Positions 25,731-35,222 are shown, counted from the first letter of the stretch. The stretch is DNA of 64,000 nt from Taibaiella sp041660405 (GCA_041660405.1 JBAZWL010000011.1:1-64000), one strand, 5' to 3'. A program made the numbers and translations. The notes: generated by a model not told the origin, from the sequence alone.

Positions 25731-26456
25731 ATGAAAGCTTTGTTACTTTCTGCCGGTCTGGGCACCAGGCTCAAACCTTTTACCGATAAACATCCCAAAG
25801 CCCTGGCGCCGGTACATGGCCGCTCGCTGCTGGAGTGGAATATCCGTAATTTACAGCGTTTCGGTATTTATGATATTGTAGTGAATGTACATCATTTTGC
25901 CGGCCAGATCATCGACACTTTACATCAGGAGCATGGATTCGGAAGCCGTTTTGAAATATCTGATGAAAGTGATGCCGTTTTGGAAACCGGTGGTGGCTTA
26001 AAAAAAGCAGCGCCTTTTTTCAGCCAGGAACAAAACCTGCTGGTGATGAATGTGGATATGCTTACCAATGCTGATATCGGCAACATGATCAGCCAGCATG
26101 AACAAAGTGATAGCCTGGCCACATTGGCAGTACAGCAAAGGCAATCTTCACGCTATTTTTTGTTTGATGAAAATATGAAATTGAAAGGCTGGGAAAATAT
26201 CCAGACCGGAGAGCGGAAACCTGCTACCATCACAGGTAATTTAAAGCAATTTGCATTTAGCGGCATCCAGGTTTTAAGTACGGAGATCTTTACCAAAATT
26301 GCACGGGAAGGAAAATTTTCGCTTGTAGATGTTTACCTCGACCTTTGCACTTCAGAAAATATCATTGGCCTTGACCATACAGGAGATCTATTACTTGATG
26401 TGGGTAAACCCGAAAGCATTGCCCAGGCCGAAACATTGTTTAGCGCAATACGCTAA
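25731..26456 (+). CDS. Nucleotidyltransferase family protein (sugar-1-phosphate type, MurU-like)
   Basis: 241 residues of the NTP_transferase family. The signature LSAGLGTRLKPFTDKHPKAL (about 6-25) is at the N-terminus, with VMNVDML as the metal-binding Asp segment. Size and sequence are closest to the mannose-1-phosphate guanylyltransferase / MurNAc-1-phosphate uridylyltransferase (MurU) group. If MurU, it would recycle cell-wall sugars, but its usual kinase partner AmgK is not adjacent, so the substrate remains open. The aminotransferase gene starts 20 bases after its stop. Confidence 0.82.
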   Translation: MKALLLSAGLGTRLKPFTDKHPKALAPVHGRSLLEWNIRNLQRFGIYDIVVNVHHFAGQIIDTLHQEHGFGSRFEISDESDAVLETGGGLKKAAPFFSQEQNLLVMNVDMLTNADIGNMISQHEQSDSLATLAVQQRQSSRYFLFDENMKLKGWENIQTGERKPATITGNLKQFAFSGIQVLSTEIFTKIAREGKFSLVDVYLDLCTSENIIGLDHTGDLLLDVGKPESIAQAETLFSAIR

Positions 26457-26476
26457 TATTTTCAACGAATATTTAA

Positions 26477-27733
26477 ATGACCGAAAGACAACTTTTTCAA
26501 CAGCATCTTGCACCGACTTCAACAGAGCCCATGGCATTACCCATTACGCGAGCCAGCGGAGCTGAATTGTTCGATGATCAGGGGAAGCGTTATATAGATC
26601 TTATAGGTGGTATCAGCGTATGTAATGTAGGGCATTGCCATCCAAAGGTAGTAGCTGCAATTCAGACACAGGCTGCGGCTTACTTGCATGTAATGGTGTA
26701 TGGTGAAGTAGTGCAAAGTCCGCAAGTGCAATACGCCTCGTTGCTGGCAAAACATTTGCCCCAAAACCTGGACTGTGTTTACTTCACCAACTCCGGCGCA
26801 GAAGCTGTGGAGGGTGCTATGAAACTGGCCAAACGCATTACCGGTCGTACAGAAATCGTTGCCTGTCATAACAGCTATCATGGTTCTACACAAGGCGCCT
26901 TAAGTATTATAGGTGATGAATATTGGCGTAATGCTTACCGTCCGCTTTTGCCTGATATAAGACATGTATGGCACAACGATTTTGAATCCTTAAATTTTAT
27001 CACCAATCATACAGCTTGCATCATATTGGAAACCGTTCAGGCCGAAGGTGGTGTATTAGCTCCTACTATAGCATGGATGCAGGCGCTGCGTAAGCGCTGC
27101 GATGAAACCGGCACCTTATTGATCCTCGATGAAATACAAGTTGGCTTTGGCCGTACAGGAAGTTTGTGGTGCTTTGAACAATATAAAATAGTACCGGACG
27201 TATTATTATTAGGAAAAGCTTTGGGCGGAGGCATGCCTTTGGGTGCCTTCATTGCTTCCAACAATAAAATGCAAGCGCTTGCCGACCATCCTGTATTGGG
27301 CCACATTACTACTTTTGGAGGGCATCCGGTAAGTTGTGCAGCAGGCAAAGCGGCTATGGAAGCCCTGTTGGATGAACAAATGATAGAAACAGTGTTTGAA
27401 AAAGAACGGTTATTCCTTTCCTTATTAAAACACGAAGCCATTAAAGCTGTTCGCAGTAAGGGTTTGATGATTGCAGTAGAACTGGAAAGCTTTGACCTTG
27501 TAAAAGATGTAATTGCAGCCTGTATTGGTAAAAATGCATTTCAGAAGCCGGGAGAACGAACAAATCCTCAAACCAACGGTGATTCCGTTGCTGCAGGTGT
27601 TTTTACGGATTGGTTTCTTTTTGCACCAAACTGTATTCGTATTGTGCCACCACTTATGATTGCTGCAGCACAAATACAACAGGCTTGTAACATACTATTA
27701 GGTGCAATAGATCAATGTATTGAACAGGATTAA
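26477..27733 (+). CDS. Class III aminotransferase, PLP-dependent (ArgD/ornithine aminotransferase-like)
   Basis: 418 residues. The PLP-binding features are LILDEIQVGFGRTG and the Schiff-base Lys in LLLGKALGGGMPLGAF; FTNSGAEAVEGAMKLAKR and HNSYHGSTQGALS match the phosphate-binding segments of this class. Substrate cannot be told: acetylornithine, ornithine and 4-aminobutyrate enzymes share these motifs. A short insertion rich in Asn, Thr and Gly before GVFTDWFLFAPNCIRI looks unusual for the family. It probably shares a transcript with the nucleotidyltransferase gene. Confidence 0.88.
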   Translation: MTERQLFQQHLAPTSTEPMALPITRASGAELFDDQGKRYIDLIGGISVCNVGHCHPKVVAAIQTQAAAYLHVMVYGEVVQSPQVQYASLLAKHLPQNLDCVYFTNSGAEAVEGAMKLAKRITGRTEIVACHNSYHGSTQGALSIIGDEYWRNAYRPLLPDIRHVWHNDFESLNFITNHTACIILETVQAEGGVLAPTIAWMQALRKRCDETGTLLILDEIQVGFGRTGSLWCFEQYKIVPDVLLLGKALGGGMPLGAFIASNNKMQALADHPVLGHITTFGGHPVSCAAGKAAMEALLDEQMIETVFEKERLFLSLLKHEAIKAVRSKGLMIAVELESFDLVKDVIAACIGKNAFQKPGERTNPQTNGDSVAAGVFTDWFLFAPNCIRIVPPLMIAAAQIQQACNILLGAIDQCIEQD

Positions 27734-27846
27734 TAGAAAGCAATAACATACTGTTTAGAAATAATTACCTTCTTATAATAAACGATTGTTCTTGCTTAAA
27801 GTCTATATACTAAAGAACAGGATTTTTTATTTTAAAACAAATAATT

Positions 27847-29286
27847 ATGAAAATGCTCAGCAACCGGACAGGCGGATTTTTACCTGCTCTTATTCTTGCT
27901 GTAATGTTAGTACTCGGTTTATCGGCTCAAAAAGCTCAGGCTCAGGAGTATTATGATGATTATGGCAATGGTGATTATCAGGAATTCTATGACGACTTAT
28001 CTCCTCATGGCCAATGGTTGAACGACCCACAATATGGTTATGTATGGGCACCTAATGTAGGTGGTGATTTTCGTCCTTATTATACAAATGGCCGTTGGGC
28101 CATGACAGAATACGGCAATACCTGGGTATCTGATTATAGCTGGGGTTGGGCTCCTTTCCACTACGGACGCTGGGCACAAAGCAGCTATTATGGTTGGATC
28201 TGGATTCCCGGTAATGTATGGGGACCAGCCTGGGTTAACTGGAGACAAGGTGGCGGTTATTACGGCTGGGCACCTATGGGACCTGGTATAAGCATCAATA
28301 TTTCTTTTGGTGGCGGATACAATGTGCCTAACCCTTGGTGGACATTTATTCCTTGCGGAAATATTTATACTCCGGGATGGCAACGTTATTATTCCCCGCG
28401 CCGTACCGTGAATATTATTAACAACACTACTATAATTAACAATACCTATGTGGATAACCGCACCCGTAATACTTACGTAACCGGCCCGCGCAGGACTGAA
28501 ATTGAGGCTGTAACACGCCAGAGGGTAAATGTATATAATGTCAGCAATCGTTCACGTGCAGGCGCTACCAATATAAGCGGACGTACTGTGCAGGTTTATC
28601 GTCCAAACAGTATAGATAGGACATCAGGCCGTGGCCAGGTGAATGCAGCACCAAGGCAAGTTAAAACCCTTGATCGTTCTGCTATTACCAATACCGGTGG
28701 TGGCCGCGCTCCTTCAAGGCCCGCAGCAACACAACAGCAGAATAGCAGGATTGATCGTACCGGACAAATGCGCGAAGGCCAACGTAACCAACAAAGCACA
28801 AGGCCTCAAGTGCAACAACGTGCACAACAAGAGCGTATTCAACAGGACACAAGACAAAGAGATTTGCAAATGCAACAACAACGCGTGCAACAGCAGCAAC
28901 GTGTACAGCAGGCAGAACAGCAGAGAAATGTGCAAGTGCAGCAACAACGTGTGCAACGCGATCAACAGCAGCAACGTGTACAGCAGGCGGAACAGCAAAG
29001 AAATGTACAAATGCAGCGTGAACAACAAGTGCAGCAGCAAAGAGTACAACGTGATCAGCAGATGCAACAACAACGTGTGCAGCAAGCAGAACAGCAAAGA
29101 AACACGCAAATGCAGCGTGAGCAACAAGCGCAACGACGTCAACAGATGCAACAGCAAAGAAGTGTGGAAAGGGCACAACCTCAACAGCAAAGGATAGAAA
29201 GAAGTGCTCCTCAGCAGCAGAGAATAGAGAGAAGTGCCCCTCAGCCACAGCAAAGGAACGCAGAACGCGCGCCTCGTGGCAGATAA
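27847..29286 (+). CDS. Secreted DUF6600 (YxWGxW-type) protein with Gln/Arg-rich repeat tail
   Basis: 479 residues. Signal peptide (about 1-33, ending AQAQ), then a Trp/Tyr/Gly-rich domain (about 45-185) with repeated motifs such as YSWGWAPFHYGRW and YGWIWIPG, typical of DUF6600. A Thr/Asn/Arg linker follows (about 190-270). From about residue 290 to the end it is a Gln/Arg-rich, probably disordered or coiled-coil region with near-repeats of QQRVQQAEQQRN. Likely a periplasmic or surface protein; function not known. The repeat codons vary (CAA/CAG), so the repetition is older than simple slippage. A strong terminator follows. Confidence 0.85.
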   Translation: MKMLSNRTGGFLPALILAVMLVLGLSAQKAQAQEYYDDYGNGDYQEFYDDLSPHGQWLNDPQYGYVWAPNVGGDFRPYYTNGRWAMTEYGNTWVSDYSWGWAPFHYGRWAQSSYYGWIWIPGNVWGPAWVNWRQGGGYYGWAPMGPGISINISFGGGYNVPNPWWTFIPCGNIYTPGWQRYYSPRRTVNIINNTTIINNTYVDNRTRNTYVTGPRRTEIEAVTRQRVNVYNVSNRSRAGATNISGRTVQVYRPNSIDRTSGRGQVNAAPRQVKTLDRSAITNTGGGRAPSRPAATQQQNSRIDRTGQMREGQRNQQSTRPQVQQRAQQERIQQDTRQRDLQMQQQRVQQQQRVQQAEQQRNVQVQQQRVQRDQQQQRVQQAEQQRNVQMQREQQVQQQRVQRDQQMQQQRVQQAEQQRNTQMQREQQAQRRQQMQQQRSVERAQPQQQRIERSAPQQQRIERSAPQPQQRNAERAPRGR

Positions 29287-29314
29287 AATAAATTGAGTTT
29301 TTGATGTGCTGTAT

Positions 29315-29351
29315 AATAAGGAAAGCGCCTGTAACAGGCGCTTTCCTTATT
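29315..29351 (+). terminator. Rho-independent terminator after the DUF6600 gene
   Basis: 18-bp inverted repeat (29315-29332 with 29334-29351) centred on one base, with core GGAAAGCGCCTG; the real loop will be a few bases wide. Ends in TTATTTG. Confidence 0.88.
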
Positions 29352-29506
29352 TGTTTAAAAAAAAACTAAAGAAATTTCCCAAATGGCTTTGCTTTTCAAA
29401 AAGAATATTCTATCATTGTAACTCCTTTTGGACTATTAAATATTATCATTGCAGGAAATTTTACATTGCAATTGTTTTTTACAGCAAAACACACTGTTTT
29501 TTTATT

Positions 29507-31027
29507 ATGAAAAGAACACTATTAGGCTTGAGTTTGTTATGTGTCGGAACAGCGACCATCTTTTCGGCCTGTTCATCTAAAACCAAGGGTGTTTCGGATA
29601 AAACCGGATGGAACTACAATGACTCCCGTCTCGGTGGGTTTGATGTAGCAAACTATCCCGGTCAACAAACGGGACCTGGTTTAGTACCTGTTGAAGGTGG
29701 ACGCTTTACCATGGGCCAGACCGAAGAAGACATCACTTATGAGCGTAATAATATTCCTCGTAATGTTACTGTTGCCTCCTTTTATATGGATGAAACAGAA
29801 GTAGCTAACGTTCACTATCGTGAATACACTTATTGGCTGCAACGTTCTTACGGTGCAGATTATCCGGAAGAAGTGATGAAAGCATTGCCGGATAGCACTG
29901 CATGGCGTGAAGCGCTTTCTTATAACGAGCCGATGGTAAATAACTATTTTCGTCACGCTGCTTATAATAATTACCCGGTTGTTGGTGTAAACTGGTACCA
30001 GGCTAATGCTTATTGCAAATGGCGTACAGACCGTGTAAACGAAATGATCCTGATTAAAAATGGCATGCTGAAGAAAAATCAGAACCAGGTAAATGAGGAT
30101 GTATTTGCTTCTGAAACGTACACAGCCGGTCAATACCTTGGTACTCCAGGTAAAAACCAAAAACGCGACCTTGATCCCAATGGAGCTGGTAGAAGAAACG
30201 CAACTTACTCTGATGGAATGTTGCTACCTAGTTACCGTCTGCCAACAGAAGCTGAATGGGAATTTGCTGCTCTTGGTCTTGTAAGGAACAACCCTGAACC
30301 TCGTACTAAACGTCGTCGTGGTGAAGAAGCAATTACAGATCGCCAGATTTATCCTTGGGGAGATGTTCGTAGCACTCGTAATCAATCCCGTGGTTCTTAC
30401 AAAGGTGAATTCAACGGTAACTACAAACGTAGTGGTGGTGATGCAGCCGGTGTAGCAGGTGGATTGAATGATGATGCGTTCTATACTGCACCTGTTTATT
30501 CTTACCTTCCTAACGCCTATGGATTATATAACATGGCTGGTAATGTAAGTGAGTGGGTTTTGGATGTTTATCGTCCTACCTCATCATATGATGTAGATGA
30601 TGTTAATCCTTTCCGTGGTAATGAATACTACAAGAATACCTATGAAAGTGATGGTACATTAGCTGAAAAAGACAGCTTGGGTAATTTGACAAAAGTTCCT
30701 GTCGATTCTGTAAACCTTGCTGGCCGTTATGACCACGATTACACAGGATATGATGCCCGTTCGATAGAAGATGGCGATTCTACTTCAGGTTTTATTTATG
30801 ATTATGGCAGAACAAGCCTGATCAACAACGATAGCCGTGTAATCAAAGGTGCATCATGGGATGATCGTGCTTACTGGCTTTCTCCAGGCACACGCCGCTT
30901 CATGCAGGCTAACCATACCAGTTCTAAAGTTGGTTTCCGTTGTGTAATGGACCGTTTAGGAAGCGCAGGCTTTAATAACGATCCGGGTGGTAACTACTTT
31001 GGAAAACGTAAACGCAACAAAAAATAA
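29507..31027 (+). CDS. gldJ: Gliding motility / T9SS lipoprotein GldJ (FGE-sulfatase-like domain)
   Basis: 506 residues. Signal peptide with lipobox FSAC (Cys22), so an outer-membrane or periplasmic lipoprotein. The rest is a formylglycine-generating-enzyme-like (SUMF1) fold: VPVEGGRFTMGQTEED, VASFYMDETEVANVHYREY, YPVVGVNWYQANAYCKWRTDR, LPTEAEWEFAALG, NMAGNVSEWVLDVY and KVGFRCVMD at the end. The TGWNYND start and overall length match GldJ as I recall it, rather than the shorter GldK. GldJ is needed for gliding and for stability of the type IX secretion system in Flavobacterium. The ATG at 29507 is chosen because the lipoprotein signal begins there. No gldKLMN follows. Confidence 0.87.
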   Translation: MKRTLLGLSLLCVGTATIFSACSSKTKGVSDKTGWNYNDSRLGGFDVANYPGQQTGPGLVPVEGGRFTMGQTEEDITYERNNIPRNVTVASFYMDETEVANVHYREYTYWLQRSYGADYPEEVMKALPDSTAWREALSYNEPMVNNYFRHAAYNNYPVVGVNWYQANAYCKWRTDRVNEMILIKNGMLKKNQNQVNEDVFASETYTAGQYLGTPGKNQKRDLDPNGAGRRNATYSDGMLLPSYRLPTEAEWEFAALGLVRNNPEPRTKRRRGEEAITDRQIYPWGDVRSTRNQSRGSYKGEFNGNYKRSGGDAAGVAGGLNDDAFYTAPVYSYLPNAYGLYNMAGNVSEWVLDVYRPTSSYDVDDVNPFRGNEYYKNTYESDGTLAEKDSLGNLTKVPVDSVNLAGRYDHDYTGYDARSIEDGDSTSGFIYDYGRTSLINNDSRVIKGASWDDRAYWLSPGTRRFMQANHTSSKVGFRCVMDRLGSAGFNNDPGGNYFGKRKRNKK

Positions 31028-31045
31028 TAATTCTTATAAATTTAC

Positions 31046-31072
31046 AGCCCCTTCTTACTGAAGGGGCTTTTT
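31046..31072 (+). terminator. Rho-independent terminator after gldJ
   Basis: 9-bp GC-rich stem (31046-31054 with 31060-31068), 5-nt loop, followed by TTTTC. Confidence 0.9.
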
Positions 31073-31096
31073 CTATTTTAAGATATTTTTAAAAGC

Positions 31097-31504
31097 ATGA
31101 AGAGATTTAATGTAAGGGTTTACGGGCTATATATTACGGATAATATGGTGATGGTCTGTGCTGAAATGATTCAAGGGCAACAAATAATAAAATTTCCCGG
31201 AGGCGGTCTCGAATATGGAGAAGGTACTATCGACTGCCTTAAAAGAGAATTTATGGAAGAAATGCAAATTGAGATTGAAGTATTATCGCATTACTATACC
31301 ACAGATTATTTTCAACCCTCTGCTTATGACGATTCGCAGGTCATTAGTATTTATTATATAGTTCGTCCGCTTAAATCTTTAATTTTACCTTTTAAAAACG
31401 AGCGGGAGCATTTTTATCTGGCAGAAATTAACGATGATCTATTGCAAATGATTGGCTTGCCAATAGATAAATTGGTGGCCCAGAAAATGTTAAAATATAT
31501 TTAA
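31097..31504 (+). CDS. NUDIX hydrolase
   Basis: 135 residues. The Nudix box is at about residues 35-57: GGGLEYGEGTIDCLKREFMEE, fitting Gx5Ex7REUxEE; the usual Gly after EE is replaced (MQI). NUDIX enzymes cleave nucleoside diphosphates linked to another group; the substrate cannot be predicted here. It lies between gldJ, after a terminator, and the T9SS cargo gene, with 77 bases to the next start. Confidence 0.88.
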   Translation: MKRFNVRVYGLYITDNMVMVCAEMIQGQQIIKFPGGGLEYGEGTIDCLKREFMEEMQIEIEVLSHYYTTDYFQPSAYDDSQVISIYYIVRPLKSLILPFKNEREHFYLAEINDDLLQMIGLPIDKLVAQKMLKYI

Positions 31505-31581
31505 CAGAAATATCCCCAATTGCAGGAGACAAAATATACTTTGAACGCACTATCAACGTTATGTGATTGATTTCAACTTTT

Positions 31582-33381
31582 ATGAAAAAATTATACAGTA
31601 TATGCCTTTTATTATTTTTATTACTCAGTAACAAGGCATCTTATAGTCAATTATTACCCCCAGACAGACCTGAACAGGATGCCTGTAATGCTCTTATTAT
31701 CTGTGGAAATGGTTTTTCCAGCCCCTATAGTTATCAAGGTAATGGGCTGGTGTCTGATATGCCGACCACGCCTTGTACCACACCAAACGGATCACCTCCA
31801 GGAGCCGGGGAAGACAATGTAATGTGGTTGAAACTTGTTATAACGGCGCCAGGAACAATTGTTTTTACGATGACTCCTGCTGTACAGCAAGACGATTACG
31901 ATTGGGCTGTTGTAAATGCTACTAATATACCTTGTAGCAACCTTTCTTCGTCCAATGTCATTCGTTGTAATTTCAACAATAATAGCCCTGTTGCCAACAA
32001 TGGAGTTACTGGATTAACTACTAACTCTACACTTACAGAAGTGGAAGCAGGAACGACGGGGAGCCCATACTGTCAGTTCATAGATGCTTTGGCGGGCCAG
32101 ACTTACCTTATTATGATCAATAATTTTGGCGGTGCAAACGGGCTGTTGAGTTCAGGTTTTACTATTGATTTTTCTGGCTCTACTGCTGTTTTTAATGACC
32201 AGGTACCTCCACGTTTTTCCAGTATCACTCAATCTTGTGTTGTAGCCAATGAGGCTATTATTCAATTATCAGAACAGGTAAAATGTAGCTCAATAGCTAC
32301 TAATGGAAGCGATTTTACAGTAAGCCCATCGGGAAGTATAGCATCTGCCAGCGGTATCAATTGTAACAATAACAACCAGGGTTATACAAACCAGGTAAGA
32401 ATCGTATTTGGTTCGACGCTGCCTTCAGGTGTTTATACCGTAAAAGCACAGAAAGGTACAGACAATAACACGTTACTAGATCTATGCGATAATGCGTTGC
32501 CCATTCCTGATTCTCTGATCATGAATGTGTACCCGGACAATTCAGTAACCAATACCATTGATACGATTGGTTGTCAAAGCCTGGTTTACGAAGGCAAGAC
32601 GTATACTTCCAGCACGGTATTGAGAGATACTATAAAGAATCAGAAAGGCTGTGACAGTATTTATAATGTCACTAATATCATCGTTTACAGAGAACCTGTA
32701 AGGTTTACGGAAGTAGTAGGTGATTGCGATACGGTAATTTTCCGTGGTATTATTTATCTGGAAGATGCTACAATAATTGACACCTTTAAAAGCCAGCAGG
32801 GCTGTGATAGCTTCCTACATATTTATGAAATATATGTAGAGCATTTTGAAGTTTCTGTAACTGCAGATCCCCCCGAACCCGTTATAGGAGATTATATCAC
32901 TTTTACTACATCGGCCAGTGTACCTGATTATAATGTGAATGCATGGTATCCGCAAAGTATATTCCCCTTTCAGTTTGCTAAAGAGCAAAGTATTCTTATT
33001 TGGAAGTCTGATACCATTAAAGTGCTTGCTACGAGTGCTATTGGTTGTATAGATACTGCAATATTATACGTGAAAGCAGATACCCTTGTGCCGGTGATGA
33101 TTATGCCTAATGCTTTTTCGCCCAATGGTGACGGGTTAAATGATGTGTTTGAACCAAAATTTGTAAACAAGAGTGGCTACGTCATCAAATCGTTTAAGAT
33201 ATACAATCGATGGGGCCGACTGGTATATCAAGACCAGGGCACACGAAAAGCAAGCTGGAATGGCTATTACTACAACGAAGACAAACCGGCAGATCCGGGG
33301 GTTTATTTCTATCACATCGATGTCCTGTTTATAGATGGTACCAAGGAATTTGTAAAAGGAGATGTGACGATAGTCAGATAA
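31582..33381 (+). CDS. Secreted protein with T9SS type B (CHU_C) C-terminal sorting domain
   Basis: 599 residues. Signal peptide (about 1-22, ending SYSQ). The middle part has Ig-like/adhesin-like segments, with repeated TxxxxGCDS motifs near residues 330-420. The C-terminal CHU_C domain (about 505-599) begins MPNAFSPNGDGLNDVF and contains FKIYNRWGRLVYQ and DPGVYFYHID, the gliding-motility-associated type B signal recognised by the type IX secretion system. So it is exported to the surface or medium. The ATG at 31582 is preferred over the TTG at 31567. Its stop directly borders the remnant HhH gene. Confidence 0.87.
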   Translation: MKKLYSICLLLFLLLSNKASYSQLLPPDRPEQDACNALIICGNGFSSPYSYQGNGLVSDMPTTPCTTPNGSPPGAGEDNVMWLKLVITAPGTIVFTMTPAVQQDDYDWAVVNATNIPCSNLSSSNVIRCNFNNNSPVANNGVTGLTTNSTLTEVEAGTTGSPYCQFIDALAGQTYLIMINNFGGANGLLSSGFTIDFSGSTAVFNDQVPPRFSSITQSCVVANEAIIQLSEQVKCSSIATNGSDFTVSPSGSIASASGINCNNNNQGYTNQVRIVFGSTLPSGVYTVKAQKGTDNNTLLDLCDNALPIPDSLIMNVYPDNSVTNTIDTIGCQSLVYEGKTYTSSTVLRDTIKNQKGCDSIYNVTNIIVYREPVRFTEVVGDCDTVIFRGIIYLEDATIIDTFKSQQGCDSFLHIYEIYVEHFEVSVTADPPEPVIGDYITFTTSASVPDYNVNAWYPQSIFPFQFAKEQSILIWKSDTIKVLATSAIGCIDTAILYVKADTLVPVMIMPNAFSPNGDGLNDVFEPKFVNKSGYVIKSFKIYNRWGRLVYQDQGTRKASWNGYYYNEDKPADPGVYFYHIDVLFIDGTKEFVKGDVTIVR

Positions 33382-33638
33382 TATGGTTACAAAAGTAGTG
33401 ACTGCCCTGTTTGCCGTATTTGCGAGCAGGAAAATAAACCGAAAGAAGGGTTTCTTTCTTTGCTTTTCGCTCCTGCAAGAAGGGCCGCTTGAGCATTGCA
33501 AATATTATATCGCTGCAAAAACTCTCGCAGAAAACAGAGAAAGAAATTCTGGCATTACATGGCGTAGGGCCAAGTACTGTGCCCATATTAAGAGATGTAT
33601 TGAAAGCTGCAGGTATGTCTATTCTAAGTAAAAAATAA
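33382..33638 (+). pseudogene. Broken zinc-ribbon / helix-hairpin-helix protein gene, 5'-truncated and frameshifted
   Basis: Directly after the CHU_C stop, in the same frame, the sequence reads GYKSSDCPVCRICEQ and on to FAPARRA (ending at 33486). Two bases later, another frame continues LSIANIISLQKLSQKTEKE, then ILALHGVGPSTVPILRDVLK, to a TAA at 33636-33638. Together these give the zinc-ribbon plus HhH layout of a small Bacteroidota protein I recall (KSSDCPxCxxCE, PARRAL, LHGxGPxxxxxLR). The start is missing and a frameshift splits it. The 82-residue ATG-initiated frame from 33383 is a third, unrelated frame. An assembly or sequencing error could explain the shift, but not the missing start. 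Confidence 0.65.
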
Positions 33639-33643
33639 TTGGC

Positions 33644-35101
33644 TTACAAGTCTATACACACATTTTTAGGTTCGGTAAAGAAACGTAAAGCTTCCCATCC
33701 GCCCTCACGGCCTACTCCACTATTTTTAAATCCTCCGAATGGGGTACGTAAGTCGCGAAGCAACCAGCAATTTACCCAGATGATTCCGCTATGAACCTTT
33801 GCTGCTATGGTATTGGCTCTTGTTACATTTTCTGTCCAGATGGTTGCTGCAAGTCCGTAATCGCTTGCATTGGCCAATGCTAATGCCTCCTCTTCTGTTT
33901 TGAAAGATTGTATGGTAACTACAGGTCCAAATATCTCTTCCATATTGGTACGGGTATCAGGGCCCAAACCTTCAATAATAGTAGGCTCAATAAAATATCC
34001 ATTAGCACAACGGCCTGTCGGTTTTACAGCATTGCCGCCCAACAAAATTTTGCCACCTTCCTCTTTCGCAAGTTCAATACAGCCCAATACTTTCTCGTAA
34101 TGTACCTTGCTCACTATAGCACCCTGTTTGGATTTTTCATCAAGAGGATCGCCGGGATTTAATTGTTTTACTTTTTCTATGAATTCGGCTTTGAACTTTT
34201 CATAAATGCTTTCTTCAACCAGGATACGGCTACCACAAAGACATATTTGTCCCTGGTTGGCAAAAGAGGATTGAACCGTAGTGTGCATCATTTTTTCCCA
34301 ATTACAATCTGCAAAAATGATATTTGGATTCTTACCGCCCAGCTCAAGCGATAATTTCTTAAACATAGGTGCTGCCACAGCTGCAATGTCTTTACCAGCG
34401 CGTGTACTGCCGGTAAAAGAAATAGCCTTAATATCGGGATGACTTACTATAGCAGAACCACAACCCGGCCCTGTACCATGCACAATATTCAATACACCTG
34501 CAGGAAGGCCAGCTTGTTGTGCTATTTCGCAAAGCAGGTAGCCTGTCATAGGGGTAACTTCTGATGGCTTTGCTACAACACAATTTCCTGCAGCAAGTGC
34601 CGGCGCTATCTTCCAGGTAAATAAATATAAAGGAAGGTTCCAGGGAGAAATGCAACCCACAATACCTATAGGACTACGTAAAGTATAATTGATCGCTTTG
34701 CCCTGCATGCTATGACTTTCAGAAGCATAATGCATAATACCTGTGGCAAAAAAACGAAAGTTCTCTGAAGCACGTGGAATATCCACTCTTTTGCTTAGCC
34801 ATAATGGCTTACCGTTATCATTGGTTTCAGCAAGTGCAAAGGCCTCTATATTTTCTTCTATCAATTCCGCCATTTTGTTCATAATGCGGAAACGGAATTC
34901 AGGGGTTGAAGTACTCCAGGCAGGGAATGCTTTTTTTGCTGCGTCAACTGCCATCTGCACATCATCGGCATCGCTATCCGGTGTCTGGTTGTATACTTCG
35001 CCTGTAGCCGGATTAATGTTATCCATAAATTTTCCGTTTTCAGGATCGGAAAACTGTCCATCAATATAATTCAGTATTTGCTTAGGTGCTGCTAAATTCA
35101 T
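33644..35101 (-). CDS. Aldehyde dehydrogenase, 2-aminomuconic/hydroxymuconic semialdehyde dehydrogenase-like
   Basis: 485 residues. NAD-dependent oxidation of an aldehyde to an acid. It shows ISPWNLPLYLFTWKIAPALAAG, the general base Glu in LELGGKNP and the nucleophile Cys in NQGQICLCGSR. The C-terminal WVNCWLLRDLRTPFGGFKNSGVGREGG is closest to the ALDH8A1/aminomuconate-semialdehyde group used in kynurenine and catechol breakdown. No other gene of those pathways is adjacent. It is downstream of scoB on the same strand, but a good terminator lies between them. Confidence 0.88.
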   Translation of the reverse strand: MNLAAPKQILNYIDGQFSDPENGKFMDNINPATGEVYNQTPDSDADDVQMAVDAAKKAFPAWSTSTPEFRFRIMNKMAELIEENIEAFALAETNDNGKPLWLSKRVDIPRASENFRFFATGIMHYASESHSMQGKAINYTLRSPIGIVGCISPWNLPLYLFTWKIAPALAAGNCVVAKPSEVTPMTGYLLCEIAQQAGLPAGVLNIVHGTGPGCGSAIVSHPDIKAISFTGSTRAGKDIAAVAAPMFKKLSLELGGKNPNIIFADCNWEKMMHTTVQSSFANQGQICLCGSRILVEESIYEKFKAEFIEKVKQLNPGDPLDEKSKQGAIVSKVHYEKVLGCIELAKEEGGKILLGGNAVKPTGRCANGYFIEPTIIEGLGPDTRTNMEEIFGPVVTIQSFKTEEEALALANASDYGLAATIWTENVTRANTIAAKVHSGIIWVNCWLLRDLRTPFGGFKNSGVGREGGWEALRFFTEPKNVCIDL

Positions 35102-35164
35102 GACGCAAAGATAAAATACAAAAAGGATGAAATTTCACCCTCCTTAAGAACGCATCGATATTTA

Positions 35165-35201
35165 AACAAAAAAATCCCGGAACCAAGTGTTCCGGGATTT
35201 T
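35165..35201 (-). terminator. Rho-independent terminator of scoB
   Basis: 13-bp perfect stem (35171-35183 with 35189-35201), 5-nt loop; on the minus strand it is followed by a T-run reaching 35165. Confidence 0.9.
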
Positions 35202-35222
35202 GCTTTATCTTTTAAAAGCGAG

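Noticed and set aside
28685..29253. Long minus-strand frames of 179-187 codons inside the DUF6600 gene
   Set aside because: Mirror frames of the CAA/CAG repeats; the plus-strand protein has a signal peptide and a known domain.
33383..33631. 82-codon frame starting at ATG 33383 as a real gene
   Set aside because: The conserved zinc-ribbon and HhH residues are in the other two frames; this frame has no recognisable content.
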